A DNA stretch of 64,000 nucleotides from Leptospira kmetyi serovar Malaysia str. Bejo-Iso9 (GTDB lineage: Bacteria > Spirochaetota > Leptospiria > Leptospirales > Leptospiraceae): positions 1,848,001-1,912,000 of the forward strand of contig NZ_AHMP02000003.1 in the NCBI RefSeq assembly GCF_000243735.2, given 5' to 3'. Made by a program: the position numbers and the translations under genes. Positions 10,885 to 30,944 of this stretch are shown here, piece by piece (the first letter of the stretch is position 1; every line of letters begins with the position of its first letter). The notes under the pieces were generated by a model, which worked only from the letters and a program-made list of their open reading frames with translations, searched no databases and had not been told where the DNA came from.

Positions 10885-11715
10885 ATGAAACGTAAAACCG
10901 TGTTAATCACAGGGTCGTCTTCCGGAATCGGAAAAGCGGCCGCAAAGTATTTCCAAGCAAAGGGCTGGAACGTGATCGCAACGATGAGAAATCCCGAAAA
11001 CGATCAGGACCTTAAAAATCTTCCGAACCTACTCTGCACAAAACTCGACGTAACCAAACCCGACACGATCGAAAAGGCGATCGCAGAGGGAATCAAAACC
11101 TTCGGCGAGATCGACGTATTGGTAAACAACGCCGGTTACGGACTTGTAGGACCGTTCGAAGGAGCGAGCAAGGAACAAATCCAAAGACAATTCGATACGA
11201 ACGTATTCGGAGCGATGGACGTGATTCAAAAAATTCTCCCCCACTTCCGAAACAAAAAAAAGGGACTCATTATCAACGTCGCGTCTATGGGCGGAAGAAT
11301 CACCTTCCCTCTTTATAGTCTCTATCATTCCACAAAATGGGCCTTGGAAGGTTTCACCGAATCTCTTCAATACGAATTGTCTCCGTTCGGAATCCGAGTA
11401 AAGCTCATTGAACCCGGCGCGATCGCCACCGATTTTATCGGCCGTTCCTCCGACTCCACTTCCGATCAAGCTCCGGGAGAATATAAGAAATTTTCGGACG
11501 CGGTTTTTAAGAACATGGAAGACGCGATGATGACCAGTCGTTCCGAAACCGTTGCGAAAGTAATTTTCAAAGCCGCAAAAAGTTCTTCCAAACGTCTTCG
11601 TTACGTAGTAGGAATGGACGCTAAAGCGCTTTTAAGTTTGCGGAAATTTCTTTCCGACGGAGTTCTATTCTCCATGATGAAACTCGCGTTGCTTAGATCC
11701 GCGAAAGCGGCTTAA
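10885..11715 (+). CDS. Short-chain dehydrogenase/reductase (SDR)
   Basis: A 276-residue classical SDR oxidoreductase. The nucleotide-binding motif TGSSSGIG is at residues 9-16, the structural NNAG motif follows LVN near 87, and the catalytic Ser and Tyr-x-x-x-Lys (YHSTKWALEG) lie near 140-160. The substrate cannot be deduced; many such enzymes act on alcohols, aldehydes or lipids. AGGAG precedes the ATG. It starts 20 bases after the TetR operator and is followed 27 bases later by the metallo-beta-lactamase-fold lipoprotein gene. These two genes probably form an operon induced when the TetR protein releases the operator. Confidence 0.92.
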   Translation: MKRKTVLITGSSSGIGKAAAKYFQAKGWNVIATMRNPENDQDLKNLPNLLCTKLDVTKPDTIEKAIAEGIKTFGEIDVLVNNAGYGLVGPFEGASKEQIQRQFDTNVFGAMDVIQKILPHFRNKKKGLIINVASMGGRITFPLYSLYHSTKWALEGFTESLQYELSPFGIRVKLIEPGAIATDFIGRSSDSTSDQAPGEYKKFSDAVFKNMEDAMMTSRSETVAKVIFKAAKSSSKRLRYVVGMDAKALLSLRKFLSDGVLFSMMKLALLRSAKAA

Positions 11716-11742
11716 CTTTAATTCCGCGTATAAGGAGAGAGT

Positions 11743-12870
11743 ATGTTCGGAAATCGGATTCAAAAATTTTCTTTCTTATCTTTGATCGTTCTTTCGGGAA
11801 TCGTCGTTTTGATTTTTTTGCAGACGGGTTGTTTGAGTTCGTTCGGCGGAACTCCCGAAGGCAAACGACTGGAAAGAATGCAGACTTCCAAAATGTTCAA
11901 GGACGGAAAGTTCGAAAACGATCCCTTTGTTCCGAATTTGATTTCCGGTTCTTACACGGAAATTCTTCGAAGACAACTTTTCGGTAACGAACAAAGAACC
12001 CCTCCTTCTCCGATTCCGGTAATTCATCCCGATCGCCAAAGTTTTTCCGCAGTTCCCAAACCGGGACTGAGAGCGATCTGGCTCGGTCACACGGGAGTTC
12101 TTGTGGAAATCGACGGAGTGAGAATTCTGACCGATCCCGTTTTTTCCGAGAAAGTATCTCCGTTTACGAGCGTAGGTCCGGAAAGATTTTTCCAATCTCC
12201 GATTTCCCTCGAAGAACTTCCTCCGATCGACGCGGTCGTGATTTCACACGATCACTACGATCATTTGGATATGATCACCGCAAAACATCTTTCTTCCAAA
12301 GGAACCAAGTATTTCGTTCCTTTGGGAATCGGCGCGCACTTGGAACGTTGGGGCGTTCCCGAGTCACAGATCGTAGAACTCGATTGGTGGGAAAAGGGAA
12401 ACGTCGGGAAAGTGGAAATCATTTGCACGCCCGCGGTTCATTATTCGGGCCGGGGAATGTTCAACGCGAAGTCTACTCTTTGGTCTTCTTGGAGCGTAAT
12501 CGGTCCCGAAAATAAATTCTTTCATAGCGGGGATACGGGTTATTCTCCTCATTTTGCCGAGATCGGTAAACGTCTCGGACCTTTCGACCTGACTTCGATC
12601 AAGGTCGGAGCTTACGACGTCACTTGGGAAGGAATTCACATGAACCCCGAGAAAGCGGTTCAAGCGCACGTGGATTTAAAAGCAAAACGAATGCTTCCGG
12701 TTCATTGGGGAACGTTCAATCTTGCGATTCACGATTGGGACGAACCGATTCGTCGAAGCGTCGACGCGGCAAAAAATCTTTCTGTAGACTTGGTCGCGCC
12801 GAAACCGGGCGAAGTCGTGGACGCAAAAGCACCGTTCATTTTCGAAGCTTGGTGGGAAAAGGTGAAATAA
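11743..12870 (+). CDS. MBL-fold metallohydrolase lipoprotein (NAPE-PLD/UlaG-like)
   Basis: A 375-residue exported enzyme. The N-terminal hydrophobic segment ends in LQTGC, a good lipobox, so the protein is probably anchored in the membrane by a lipid. The body has the metallo-beta-lactamase fold: the leading motif AIWLGHTGVLVEIDG, the metal-binding SHDHYDHLD, HYSGRGMFN, the Asp in HSGDTGYSP and a final HWGTFNLAIHD. This order matches the NAPE-type phospholipase D and UlaG-like branch. A role in releasing a phospholipid head group is therefore possible but not proven. GGAGAG precedes the ATG. It is downstream of the SDR gene and probably under the same operator. Confidence 0.87.
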   Translation: MFGNRIQKFSFLSLIVLSGIVVLIFLQTGCLSSFGGTPEGKRLERMQTSKMFKDGKFENDPFVPNLISGSYTEILRRQLFGNEQRTPPSPIPVIHPDRQSFSAVPKPGLRAIWLGHTGVLVEIDGVRILTDPVFSEKVSPFTSVGPERFFQSPISLEELPPIDAVVISHDHYDHLDMITAKHLSSKGTKYFVPLGIGAHLERWGVPESQIVELDWWEKGNVGKVEIICTPAVHYSGRGMFNAKSTLWSSWSVIGPENKFFHSGDTGYSPHFAEIGKRLGPFDLTSIKVGAYDVTWEGIHMNPEKAVQAHVDLKAKRMLPVHWGTFNLAIHDWDEPIRRSVDAAKNLSVDLVAPKPGEVVDAKAPFIFEAWWEKVK

Positions 12871-12913
12871 TCGAAGAGTAAGATCGAAGGTGGAACGAAA
12901 CGCATAACAGAAA

Positions 12914-12932
12914 GGTCCTCTCGGAGAGGACC
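12914..12932. terminator. Perfect 19-bp palindrome, likely bidirectional terminator
   Basis: GGTCCTCTCGGAGAGGACC is a perfect dyad between the convergent MBL-fold and isochorismatase genes. A stem of 7 bp with a 5-base loop is expected. No long T-run follows on either strand, so it may act as a terminator aid or mRNA-end stabiliser. Confidence 0.6.
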
Positions 12933-12968
12933 GATTCAAGAACACTTTCGATCTGTTTTAAAATCCGA

Positions 12969-13658
12969 TTATAATATTAGTTTATTATAATTTTCTAAAT
13001 CGATTGGAGTTTGAACAAACTCCGAAGAAGTTTTGATCTTCGCAAAAATATATCCGAGTCCCGATAAAAACGAAGCGTGCACATACGAAGCGGGAATTTT
13101 CGTTTTTTCAAAGGAAAGTTCCTTGGTCGCGCATGCGTCCGCAATGACGGTGATATCCTTATAACCGAGATCAAAGGCGGCGCGTACGGTAGAATCGACG
13201 ACCATGTGAGTCATCATTCCGTAGACAACGAGCTTCTTTACTTTTTTACGTTTCAGCTCCTCTTCCAATCCCGTGTTGATAAACGCATTGACCGTGTGTT
13301 TGATCAGAATTGTTTCTCCGGGAATCGGCCCGTTTGATTCTTCCATTTGAACCCCTGCGGTTCCGGGAAAGAAGAAGGTGGCCCCTTTCCGAGTGGAAAC
13401 GTGTTGAACGTGAATCACGGGCCATTCCTTTTTTCTAAAGTATTCCAAGACGGTTTTTCCTCGACTCGCCGCTTGTTCCGCTCCTTCCAATTCGAATTTT
13501 CCTCCGGGAAAAAAATCCTTTTGTAGGTCCAAAATCAAAAGCGCCGTGTCCGCGTTTGCAAGTTCGGAAGAAACCGGATTCTCCCTTTCGTCGATCGTTG
13601 AACAGGAAACGATCCAGCATAGAATCGGAATCAACGCCGTTTTTTTGAATGAATTCAT
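12969..13658 (-). CDS. Isochorismatase-family cysteine hydrolase, lipoprotein-like
   Basis: About 229 residues. The N-terminus (MNSFKKTALIPILCWIVSC) is a signal peptide ending at a possible lipidation Cys, unusual for this normally cytosolic family. The triad of the isochorismatase/nicotinamidase fold is visible: Asp in ALLILDLQKDFF, Lys in ILIKHTVNAF and Cys in VIADACAT, with the preceding KLVVYGMMTHMVVDSTVR. Such enzymes hydrolyse amides or vinyl ethers; the substrate here is unknown. I chose the ATG at 13658 because GGAGGT lies five bases before it; an ATG four codons upstream overlaps that site. The gene is divergent from the LysR regulator at 13798, which probably controls it. Confidence 0.85.
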   Translation of the reverse strand: MNSFKKTALIPILCWIVSCSTIDERENPVSSELANADTALLILDLQKDFFPGGKFELEGAEQAASRGKTVLEYFRKKEWPVIHVQHVSTRKGATFFFPGTAGVQMEESNGPIPGETILIKHTVNAFINTGLEEELKRKKVKKLVVYGMMTHMVVDSTVRAAFDLGYKDITVIADACATKELSFEKTKIPASYVHASFLSGLGYIFAKIKTSSEFVQTPIDLENYNKLIL

Positions 13659-13797
13659 TCTTACCTCCATATTTCGAAACCTTTACAAGAATTTTCGTCT
13701 TCGTTTCTGTCGGTTTCGATCTACAGAGATTATAAAGGATCTATACTATTCTTAAAAATGATTTGTTCTAATAGTTAAAATCAGTAAAATTGATAGT

Positions 13798-14670
13798 ATG
13801 GAAATTTCAAGTCTGAAGATATTCAGGGAAGTCGCCGTGGAAGGAAGTTTTACCAAGGCCGCGGAGAAACTTCACTACGTTCAATCGAACGTTACGATGA
13901 GAATTCAACTTTTGGAACGGGAACTCGGCGATCGATTGTTTCAAAGAACGAAGGCCGGTGTGACTCTGACTCCGAAGGGAAAAATTCTTTTGGAATATGC
14001 GGAGAAGATCCTTTTCTTTTCCGACGAAGCGCGCAAGGCGCTTTCTTCGTCGGGAGATCCGCAAGGCGTTCTTCGAATCGGTTCGGGGGAAACGACGTCT
14101 TCGATTCGACTTCCCTCTTACATCGCGAAATTTCATTCTAAGTTTCCGAAGGTAAAACTTTCGATTCATCCGGGGAACACCGGAGATCTTTTACAAGGGC
14201 TGATCAAACGGGAATTGGACGGAGCTTTTTTGTATGAGGATTTTTCCCATCCGACGACGGTTTCCCGACCTATTTTTACGGAGAATTTAAAGGTCGTAAC
14301 TCCGAAAAATTTTAAAACGATCCGAGCGCTGGCCTCTTCTTTGGACAATCTTTCGATTCTCGTTTTTAAACCGGGCTGCATCTTCCGCAATCGTTTGGAG
14401 CAATGGCTCCTTTCTCAAAAGATCGGGCCGAGGTCGGCCGTTGAATTGAATTCGATGGATTCCATTCTTTCCTGCGTTATGGCCGGGATGGGAATCTCTT
14501 TGCTGCCCGAATCCATTTTGAAATCCAGAAAGTTGGACCGGTTCATTTCCAGTTTTCCAATTCCGAAAGAATTTTCGCAGGTTCGGACCTTTTTCGTGTT
14601 TCGAAAGGACGTTTCTCCGACCACGGCTTTAGGCGAGTTCCGAGATGGTTTGTTTTCTACAGTCTCTTAG
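13798..14670 (+). CDS. LysR-family transcriptional regulator
   Basis: A 290-residue LysR regulator. The winged HTH (1-60) reads LKIFREVAVEGSFTKAAEKLHYVQSN then RIQLLERELGDRLFQR. The C-terminal effector domain (about 90-285) has the periplasmic-binding-protein-like fold with GVLRIGSGETTSSIRLPSYI. Its closest relatives by eye are CysL/YtlI-like and other common LysR proteins; the effector is unknown. It is divergent from the isochorismatase gene with 139 bases between. That gap contains ACTATTCTTAAAA and a matching CTAATAGTTA, the kind of T-N-A dyad LysR proteins use. The ATG has no ribosome site, so translation may be weak or leaderless. Confidence 0.9.
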   Translation: MEISSLKIFREVAVEGSFTKAAEKLHYVQSNVTMRIQLLERELGDRLFQRTKAGVTLTPKGKILLEYAEKILFFSDEARKALSSSGDPQGVLRIGSGETTSSIRLPSYIAKFHSKFPKVKLSIHPGNTGDLLQGLIKRELDGAFLYEDFSHPTTVSRPIFTENLKVVTPKNFKTIRALASSLDNLSILVFKPGCIFRNRLEQWLLSQKIGPRSAVELNSMDSILSCVMAGMGISLLPESILKSRKLDRFISSFPIPKEFSQVRTFFVFRKDVSPTTALGEFRDGLFSTVS

Positions 14671-14897
14671 GTCGGACGCGGCTTCAGGACCTCGGCGGGA
14701 CCTCGCTCGAGTCTTGTTCCCGTCGTGGTTGTGGTAGGGATTTCTAGATTTTTTTCGAAAATGGCCGGGGTTCCGACCCAATTTTATGTCCTCTAAACGG
14801 ATCCTAAGCTCACTTTAAATCCTTGACCTGTAGTGCACCGCCAAAAAACTGGTCTCAGATTGTGCGACGCACAAATTTGAATCTACGGAGGCATCCC

Positions 14898-15551
14898 ATG
14901 AATTTTCGCAAGATGACCCGATTTCGTTTCCGTTACTTACTTTGGTTGCTCTTACCCTTGAGCTTCCAACTGCTTCTCGCACCACTTGCGGGAGCTCTCA
15001 ATCAGAAAAAGATCGCCCTGGACGAAGAATCCATAGAAATCAAAGCCATCCAGGCGTACGTGGCGGAGGTCCGACCATCCCTTTCCTCTGAATCCCTGCA
15101 AAAACTATCCCAAGTCATTCTCCAGGAATCCAGAAGACTGGAACTCGAGTCCTGCACGTTCCGTTGTTCCGACACGGACAAAGTCAGCCTACTGATCGGA
15201 TTGATCCATCTCGAATCCGAGTTCAAGGCGACCGCTCGCTCTCCCAAAGACGCCCGCGGTTTTATGCAAATCATGCCCGCAACGGCAACCTGGCTTTCCA
15301 AAAAAGAAGGCTGGAAAATCAACCTATCGGATCTTCACAAACCGGAAGTAAACATCCATCTCGGAGTTTCTTACCTAAACTTTCTTTTGGATCTGAGAAA
15401 GGGCGATACCACGAAAGCGCTTCTTTCCTATAACGCCGGACCGGGCGCCGTGGATCGTTGGGGCGGGGTTCCGGAATACAACGAGATCATTTTGAGCAAC
15501 CAATCCCGTTACTTGGAATTGAGAGAAAAGATTTCCAATTCGATTCAGTAA
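14898..15551 (+). CDS. Secreted SLT-type lytic transglycosylase
   Basis: A 217-residue protein exported by an N-terminal signal peptide (LLWLLLPLSFQLLLAPLAGA). The SLT domain (about 85-205) carries the catalytic Glu in HLESEFKATARS, then the signature ARGFMQIMPATATWL and ALLSYNAGPGAVDRWGG. The enzyme cleaves the MurNAc-GlcNAc bond of peptidoglycan to give 1,6-anhydro ends and acts in the periplasm. GGAGG lies seven bases before the ATG at 14898, so I prefer it over an ATG 25 codons upstream. The leader region (14671-14897) contains a copy of the GGCCGGGGTTCCGACC dispersed repeat but no other gene. Confidence 0.92.
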   Translation: MNFRKMTRFRFRYLLWLLLPLSFQLLLAPLAGALNQKKIALDEESIEIKAIQAYVAEVRPSLSSESLQKLSQVILQESRRLELESCTFRCSDTDKVSLLIGLIHLESEFKATARSPKDARGFMQIMPATATWLSKKEGWKINLSDLHKPEVNIHLGVSYLNFLLDLRKGDTTKALLSYNAGPGAVDRWGGVPEYNEIILSNQSRYLELREKISNSIQ

Positions 15552-15708
15552 CTTTTTATAATTCGTAACTTTGAAATGCGAGTCGATGCGGTTTTCGTCT
15601 TCGGCTCGTATCCGCTTCCGATCTCCGATCCTTTTCTCGAGTGATCGATCAACACTTAACAACAATTAGGTGGGCATTCTCCGACGAACAACAAGAAGGA
15701 GGAAAGAA

Positions 15709-16593
<885 letters not shown>

Positions 16594-16618
16594 GTTCGGT
16601 AATTTTACGGAAAACGTT

Positions 16619-18601
<1,983 letters not shown>

Positions 18602-18648
18602 GTAAAATCTCGGTTCTTTATTTTTTCGCTCTCTATTACATTTTTTTC

Positions 18649-18680
<32 letters not shown>

Positions 18681-18730
18681 AAACGGGACGCGCTCTATAT
18701 GTTTAGAAAAAAATAATTCCGAGAAAGCCA

Positions 18731-19135
18731 TTGAACTCATTCGAACACATTCATTTCGCAGAAATCATTTTGATCGCGTCCGGTATTCTTTACACTTTGC
18801 ACGGTTTGATTCATCAGCTGATCGTAGGCGCGGCCGTCGGATTTTTCCAATTTCCGGATATCAGACAATCCCGTTTGATTCTGATGATGTGGATCACCAC
18901 GGGCGCGTTTATGAGCTTTTTGGGTTTTCTTCCCGCGGCTTTGATTTTATTTTTCGGCCCTCAACCCGCGGTCGTTGCGACCTTGATCACCGAAGCGATC
19001 GCGGTCGGTTTCTTATCGCTTCACATTTATCTTTCCGGTTACAAAACTCACACACAACCCGTAAAGATCGGCTTCTTTTTCAGCCTCGGTTTTACGATCG
19101 TTTTGGCGGGTTATCTGGTAAGTTTGCGATTCTAA
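18731..19135 (+). CDS. Small four-helix membrane protein
   Basis: A 134-residue integral membrane protein with four predicted helices: about 8-38 (IILIASGILYTLHGLIHQLI), 48-75, 80-103 and 112-134. The sequence HGLIHQLIVGA places two histidines near the membrane. No family is recognised. The start is a TTG at 18731 with GAGAAAG just upstream. It stands alone on the plus strand, divergent from aacS and convergent with the next membrane protein. Confidence 0.65.
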   Translation: MNSFEHIHFAEIILIASGILYTLHGLIHQLIVGAAVGFFQFPDIRQSRLILMMWITTGAFMSFLGFLPAALILFFGPQPAVVATLITEAIAVGFLSLHIYLSGYKTHTQPVKIGFFFSLGFTIVLAGYLVSLRF

Positions 19136-19152
19136 GTTAGACGAAACTTCGT

Positions 19153-19737
19153 TTAAGAACGCAGATTCTTTTGGTATTTGCTAAAATCCTCAAGAGCCTT
19201 TGCATACAAATGTTCTCTTAGATTGTTTTTCATCATTTCAAGAAAGACGTCCAGATTTTTGATCCCGGCGCTCACTTTGATTTTCAAAAAAGAATAATCG
19301 CCAAATACGAAAGTACCCGAGTAGGAATTGAATCGGACCGATTTGACATCGTGCCAAAACATACGTTTGTCCCTCGTAAAAAAGCCCTTCTCCAGCATCC
19401 CCGAAGAATCCACCGATACGGAATAAAACTTAGAATAGAGAAGAATCCAAATTCCGAAAAAACAAAGAAGCAGCCAAAACGATAGAAGAAAGTTTAGATT
19501 TTCATTCTCGGTTTGAGGGATCAAAAAATAAGAACCAAGAAAAAACAGAAAGAATAGAATCGAGGTAATGTATCCCGTAATCACGAAACTTTTCGGAAGT
19601 TGAAACGTATTCTTTGTGGCTTCCGGATTGTTTGTCGTATCGATAACGAATAACTTCTGAATCCAATATTTGGATCCGAAGAAAAGAAGAATGCTGAACA
19701 AAGATCCGATTGTGATTTGAACGATATATTCTTTCAT
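19153..19737 (-). CDS. Two-to-four-helix membrane protein, unknown function
   Basis: About 194 residues. Hydrophobic helices are at the N-terminus (ITIGSLFSILLFFGSKYW), about 50-72 (FVITGYITSILFFLFFLGSYF) and about 83-105 (LSFWLLLCFFGIWILLY). The C-terminal 90 residues are soluble and start with FYSVSVDSSGMLEKGFFTRDKRMFWHDVKSVRF, a beta-rich pattern similar to the PH-like domains of small bacterial membrane proteins. That resemblance is weak. The ATG at 19737 is preferred; the frame is open further upstream into a repeat-rich stretch that looks non-coding. Confidence 0.55.
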   Translation of the reverse strand: MKEYIVQITIGSLFSILLFFGSKYWIQKLFVIDTTNNPEATKNTFQLPKSFVITGYITSILFFLFFLGSYFLIPQTENENLNFLLSFWLLLCFFGIWILLYSKFYSVSVDSSGMLEKGFFTRDKRMFWHDVKSVRFNSYSGTFVFGDYSFLKIKVSAGIKNLDVFLEMMKNNLREHLYAKALEDFSKYQKNLRS

Positions 19738-19866
19738 GAGCAAGATTCGAATTTGTTCGCGGGCAATTTCGCGAAAACTCAAGAGTCGCTTTCTATGGAT
19801 CGCGACTGTATGGAACCGAAGATTTTCCAACTACGTTGGAAACCAAATGCTTATCGCTCCGCGGTA

Positions 19867-19956
19867 TTTGGCGACATCGTTTCTTACGGAAACTCGTTTC
19901 ACAGCTTCGCTGTGAGCCAATCGCAACGCTCAGCTGCTTTTTGGCGACATCGTTTC

Positions 19957-19972
<16 letters not shown>
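19867..19972. repeat. 27-bp direct repeat with perfect hairpin
   Basis: A 27-bp segment (starting TTTGGCGACATCGTTTCTTA) occurs at 19867-19893 and again at 19940-19966. The second copy continues into GAAACGATGTC. GACATCGTTTC (19946-19956) and GAAACGATGTC (19962-19972) therefore form a perfect 11-bp stem with a 5-base loop. Between the copies is another small hairpin (CACAGCTTCGCTGTG). The long hairpin covers the stop codon of the pterin enzyme gene and probably ends its transcript. Confidence 0.7.
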
Positions 19973-20369
<397 letters not shown>

Positions 20370-20372
20370 CTC

Positions 20373-20400
20373 TTGACTTTCTTTCCCAGGTCTATATATT
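20373..20400 (+). promoter_or_regulatory. Sigma-70-type promoter for the DUF1858 gene
   Basis: TTGACT (20373-20378) and TATATT (20395-20400) are separated by 16 bases. It overlaps the start region of the divergent pterin enzyme gene and would give a 5-prime leader of roughly 125 bases before the ATG at 20534. Confidence 0.5.
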
Positions 20401-20533
20401 GGAAGCAACTGCAAATTCGAGGCGGTTTCGTATTCGACGAGGTTCGGCTCGGTTGTTTTTTCGCGGTTTGCAGAGGCAAAATATCTCGCAAAGTTTTTCA
20501 AGGGGCGAGTATTTTAGTGATAGGAGATATTCA

Positions 20534-20761
<228 letters not shown>

Positions 20762-20770
20762 AAAAATCAT

Positions 20771-20801
20771 CCCGGGGAAAATCGATTCTCCGGGTTCTTT
20801 T
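20771..20801 (+). terminator. Rho-independent terminator after the DUF1858 gene
   Basis: CCGGGGAA and TTCTCCGG form a stem (one G-T pair) around AATCGA, followed by TTCTTTTCC. Confidence 0.7.
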
Positions 20802-20845
20802 CCTTTTCCCCAAATACTCTTCTTTCTTTTTTGAAACCCGCGCTT

Positions 20846-21652
20846 CTACGAAGCGGGCGGAATATAATAATAACGAACTCCGGCCTTTCTGAAATAATTC
20901 CGAATCCGATTGTCTTCGCTTCGGACCTCGGTTGCGTCGAGAGGTTTCAAACCTTTTCGAAACGTTCCTTCGTTGATCTGAAGAATTTCGCCTAACGTAT
21001 CGAATCTATAAAACTCAAGACCGGTTTCCCTTTTGAGAACCAAAAGACTCATGGTCAAAAAACTTTCGTTTCTATATTCCTCTTCGTAGAGTCCGTATAC
21101 GAACGCGCTCGGAAAAATTCTATAGACGGTCCCTTTGTATTCCACCGTGTTTTTTCTACGGTCCAAATCCTTGAGAATTGTATAAGAAGAACGATCCGTG
21201 ATGAAGTAAATCGTTCCGCAGCGAAACGTAATATACTGATTTCCTTTTTTACTCGTAGCGGAAGGAAGAACGACTCCGGAAGAAATCATATCGCCGGGAG
21301 AATAATGATTCTCCGCGATTTTACCGAGACGATTGCGAAGCGACTCGTCCAAAAATTCCACCGAGTCCGTGCGTTTCATTTTTCCGAGTTGATGAAAGAT
21401 CCGATCGAACTCGTTCTTTTCGTAACCCTTGTTCTTCACGAAGGTATCGAGTTGTTTTTTAAGGGACTTCAGTCGGATTTGAAAATAGGGAGAATCGTTT
21501 TTACCCGCGAGACCGAACATTTCCTCCCATAAGGATTCCAGTTCGCGGATCTCGTCCTTTTGGTCGAAGGTCTTTTTTTCAACCTCTTCCAATATGGCTT
21601 CGAATTTATGTTTTAAATCGAAAAAGAATCGGGAATCTCTTACCGGGTCCAT
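20846..21652 (-). CDS. Hypothetical cytoplasmic protein downstream of rodA
   Basis: A 268-residue soluble protein I do not recognise. The first 110 residues are charged and helical, with coiled-coil character ([32 protein letters not shown] split over 12-45). The rest is mixed alpha/beta with [23 protein letters not shown] and [16 protein letters not shown]. It ends YYYIPPAS. It lies 75 bases downstream of rodA on the same strand and may be the last gene of the elongasome operon. A role in cell-wall growth is only a suggestion from position. Confidence 0.6.
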   Translation of the reverse strand: MDPVRDSRFFFDLKHKFEAILEEVEKKTFDQKDEIRELESLWEEMFGLAGKNDSPYFQIRLKSLKKQLDTFVKNKGYEKNEFDRIFHQLGKMKRTDSVEFLDESLRNRLGKIAENHYSPGDMISSGVVLPSATSKKGNQYITFRCGTIYFITDRSSYTILKDLDRRKNTVEYKGTVYRIFPSAFVYGLYEEEYRNESFLTMSLLVLKRETGLEFYRFDTLGEILQINEGTFRKGLKPLDATEVRSEDNRIRNYFRKAGVRYYYIPPAS

Positions 21653-21727
21653 ACGCGTGTTTTTATTATCGGACGTTGTATCGTTTTTTTCAACGTGAGA
21701 ATTTTTTGAAAACGACGCGCCCTAACT

Positions 21728-25169
<3,442 letters not shown>

Positions 25170-25170
25170 C

Positions 25171-26797
<1,627 letters not shown>

Positions 26798-26860
26798 TTG
26801 CTCCCCGACTTGCCCGAACCGTAAAGGTCCGGGACTAAAGCGCGTTTTTCTCGAAACGGA

Positions 26861-27883
<1,023 letters not shown>

Positions 27884-27903
27884 TTCGTGTACCTTTCAAC
27901 CGT

Positions 27904-27934
<31 letters not shown>

Positions 27935-27988
27935 ACGGAAATTCCTGCAGAACTTTCCGGCTTGGACCGGTTTCAATAATTTCAGCGG

Positions 27989-28044
<56 letters not shown>

Positions 28045-28074
28045 GATTTTAGCGGAAAAGCATTCTGTTCAACC

Positions 28075-29637
<1,563 letters not shown>

Positions 29638-29725
29638 ACTTTTACGGAACCGAAAAGAGATCGACCGAGGTCAAAAACATTCAAAATTAATAATATTCTA
29701 TTTTGCACAACAGGAGAAGGTTTTC

Positions 29726-30601
29726 ATGAATCCAAAATTCAAACTCGGCGCGGCGATCGCGGGCGGAATTTTTATATTCTTATTTTTCTTTCGTCTCGCC
29801 TACGGATACGCATACGGTTCCAAAACCGCTGGATCGGATCTCTCTTACAACATACAATCCGGAGCAAACGGAGAAGGTGCGTTCTACAAACAAAACATCG
29901 CCTCCAAAAAGATCCGATACGAAAACGCCGGATCTCCTCCGAAAAGTGTGGATCAAAAATACGAAAAGGTTGCGACCATAGAATCCCAATCCTCCGAGAT
30001 CGAAGAAGACGAAAAGAAAGTCCGCGAGCTCATCAACAAATCCGGCTCGATCATTCAGAATGAAAACAGCTCGGGTCTCAAACAAAGAAAAAATCGAATC
30101 GTCAAACTCGCGGTCGGAGTTCCTCCCGAAAAATTCGACGAACTCGTGGATCAATTCAAACAAATCGGAAAATCCCTTCTTTTGACGATCGACAAAAAAG
30201 ATAAGACCAACGAATACAAGGATCTTCAGGCAAAAAAAGAATCTCTTTTGAAAACGAGAAATTCTTTGAACTCTCTTAAAAGCAAGGGTGGAAGAATCGA
30301 CGAGTTCGTAACTCTCGAAAATCGGATTTTGGAAATCGAGGATGAGATTCAAAAACTGGGGATCAGTTTGGGAGAATTCGATTCCGAAAACGAATTCTGC
30401 ACCGTCTTACTCACGTTATACGAAAATAAATCCTCGGACGAGATCGGAATTTTTCACCGGATCAAGGTTGCGCTCGAATGGACGATCAAGTATTATCTTC
30501 TTTTGTCTTTCTGTTTCCTTTTTGCGGTTTTGTCGGTTCATTATTCGTTTCCTGTTTTGGAAAGAATCCGCGCCCTCGTTACGAAAAAGTCGGGTTCTTG
30601 A
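29726..30601 (+). CDS. DUF4349 membrane protein with coiled coil
   Basis: A 291-residue protein with an N-terminal helix (about 8-27, AAIAGGIFIFLFFFRLAYGY) and a C-terminal membrane helix (about 250-275). Between them lies the DUF4349 pattern: VATIESQSSEIEEDEKKV, RKNRIVKLAVGVPPEKFDELVDQ, then a long coiled coil and LENRILEIEDEIQKLG. The domain is found in many bacterial membrane proteins of unknown function; a periplasmic loop held by two helices is the likely topology. AGGAGAAGG precedes the ATG. No partner gene is evident. Confidence 0.8.
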   Translation: MNPKFKLGAAIAGGIFIFLFFFRLAYGYAYGSKTAGSDLSYNIQSGANGEGAFYKQNIASKKIRYENAGSPPKSVDQKYEKVATIESQSSEIEEDEKKVRELINKSGSIIQNENSSGLKQRKNRIVKLAVGVPPEKFDELVDQFKQIGKSLLLTIDKKDKTNEYKDLQAKKESLLKTRNSLNSLKSKGGRIDEFVTLENRILEIEDEIQKLGISLGEFDSENEFCTVLLTLYENKSSDEIGIFHRIKVALEWTIKYYLLLSFCFLFAVLSVHYSFPVLERIRALVTKKSGS

Positions 30602-30944
30602 AAACTACTTTTTAGAACCGGAATCGATTGTTCCGACAAAGTATATGCAAACAAAAGAATGGACCTTCCGATTTTCGATTGGAGTCAACCGTGATGTTTT
30701 GTGGTAGTTCCTACATTTTTGAAAACAAACGAACGGCGTAGGATGTAATAGTTACTACACTTTCCGGTAGTACGAGTAATTTGTGTTCGTTCTAAAACGC
30801 GAATCGGTTGTTCCGACAAAATATCCGCTCTAAAAAAAGATTGATCTTTTCGGACAAACTTCGGTGCGAATTTTGTTTTTCAAAAATCGAAGATCGCATA
30901 AAACGGAACGGTTCCTTACCAAATTCAAACCCGAGAGGATTTTA
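30602..30944. other. 343-base intergenic region with a duplicated segment
   Basis: No gene is visible. The 24-base block GAATCGRTTGTTCCGACAAA plus RTAT occurs at 30622-30645 and again at 30801-30824, each preceded by similar bases. Between them are GTAGTTCCTACA and GTAATAGTTACTAC, short dyads of a kind also seen in the 38-bp array at 47283. It is unclear whether this is a decayed repeat or a regulatory region. Confidence 0.4.

Noticed and set aside
20399..20533. N-terminal extension of the DUF1858 protein
   Set aside because: A strong AGGAG site precedes the ATG at 20534 and the upstream part overlaps a promoter-like sequence with no domain content.
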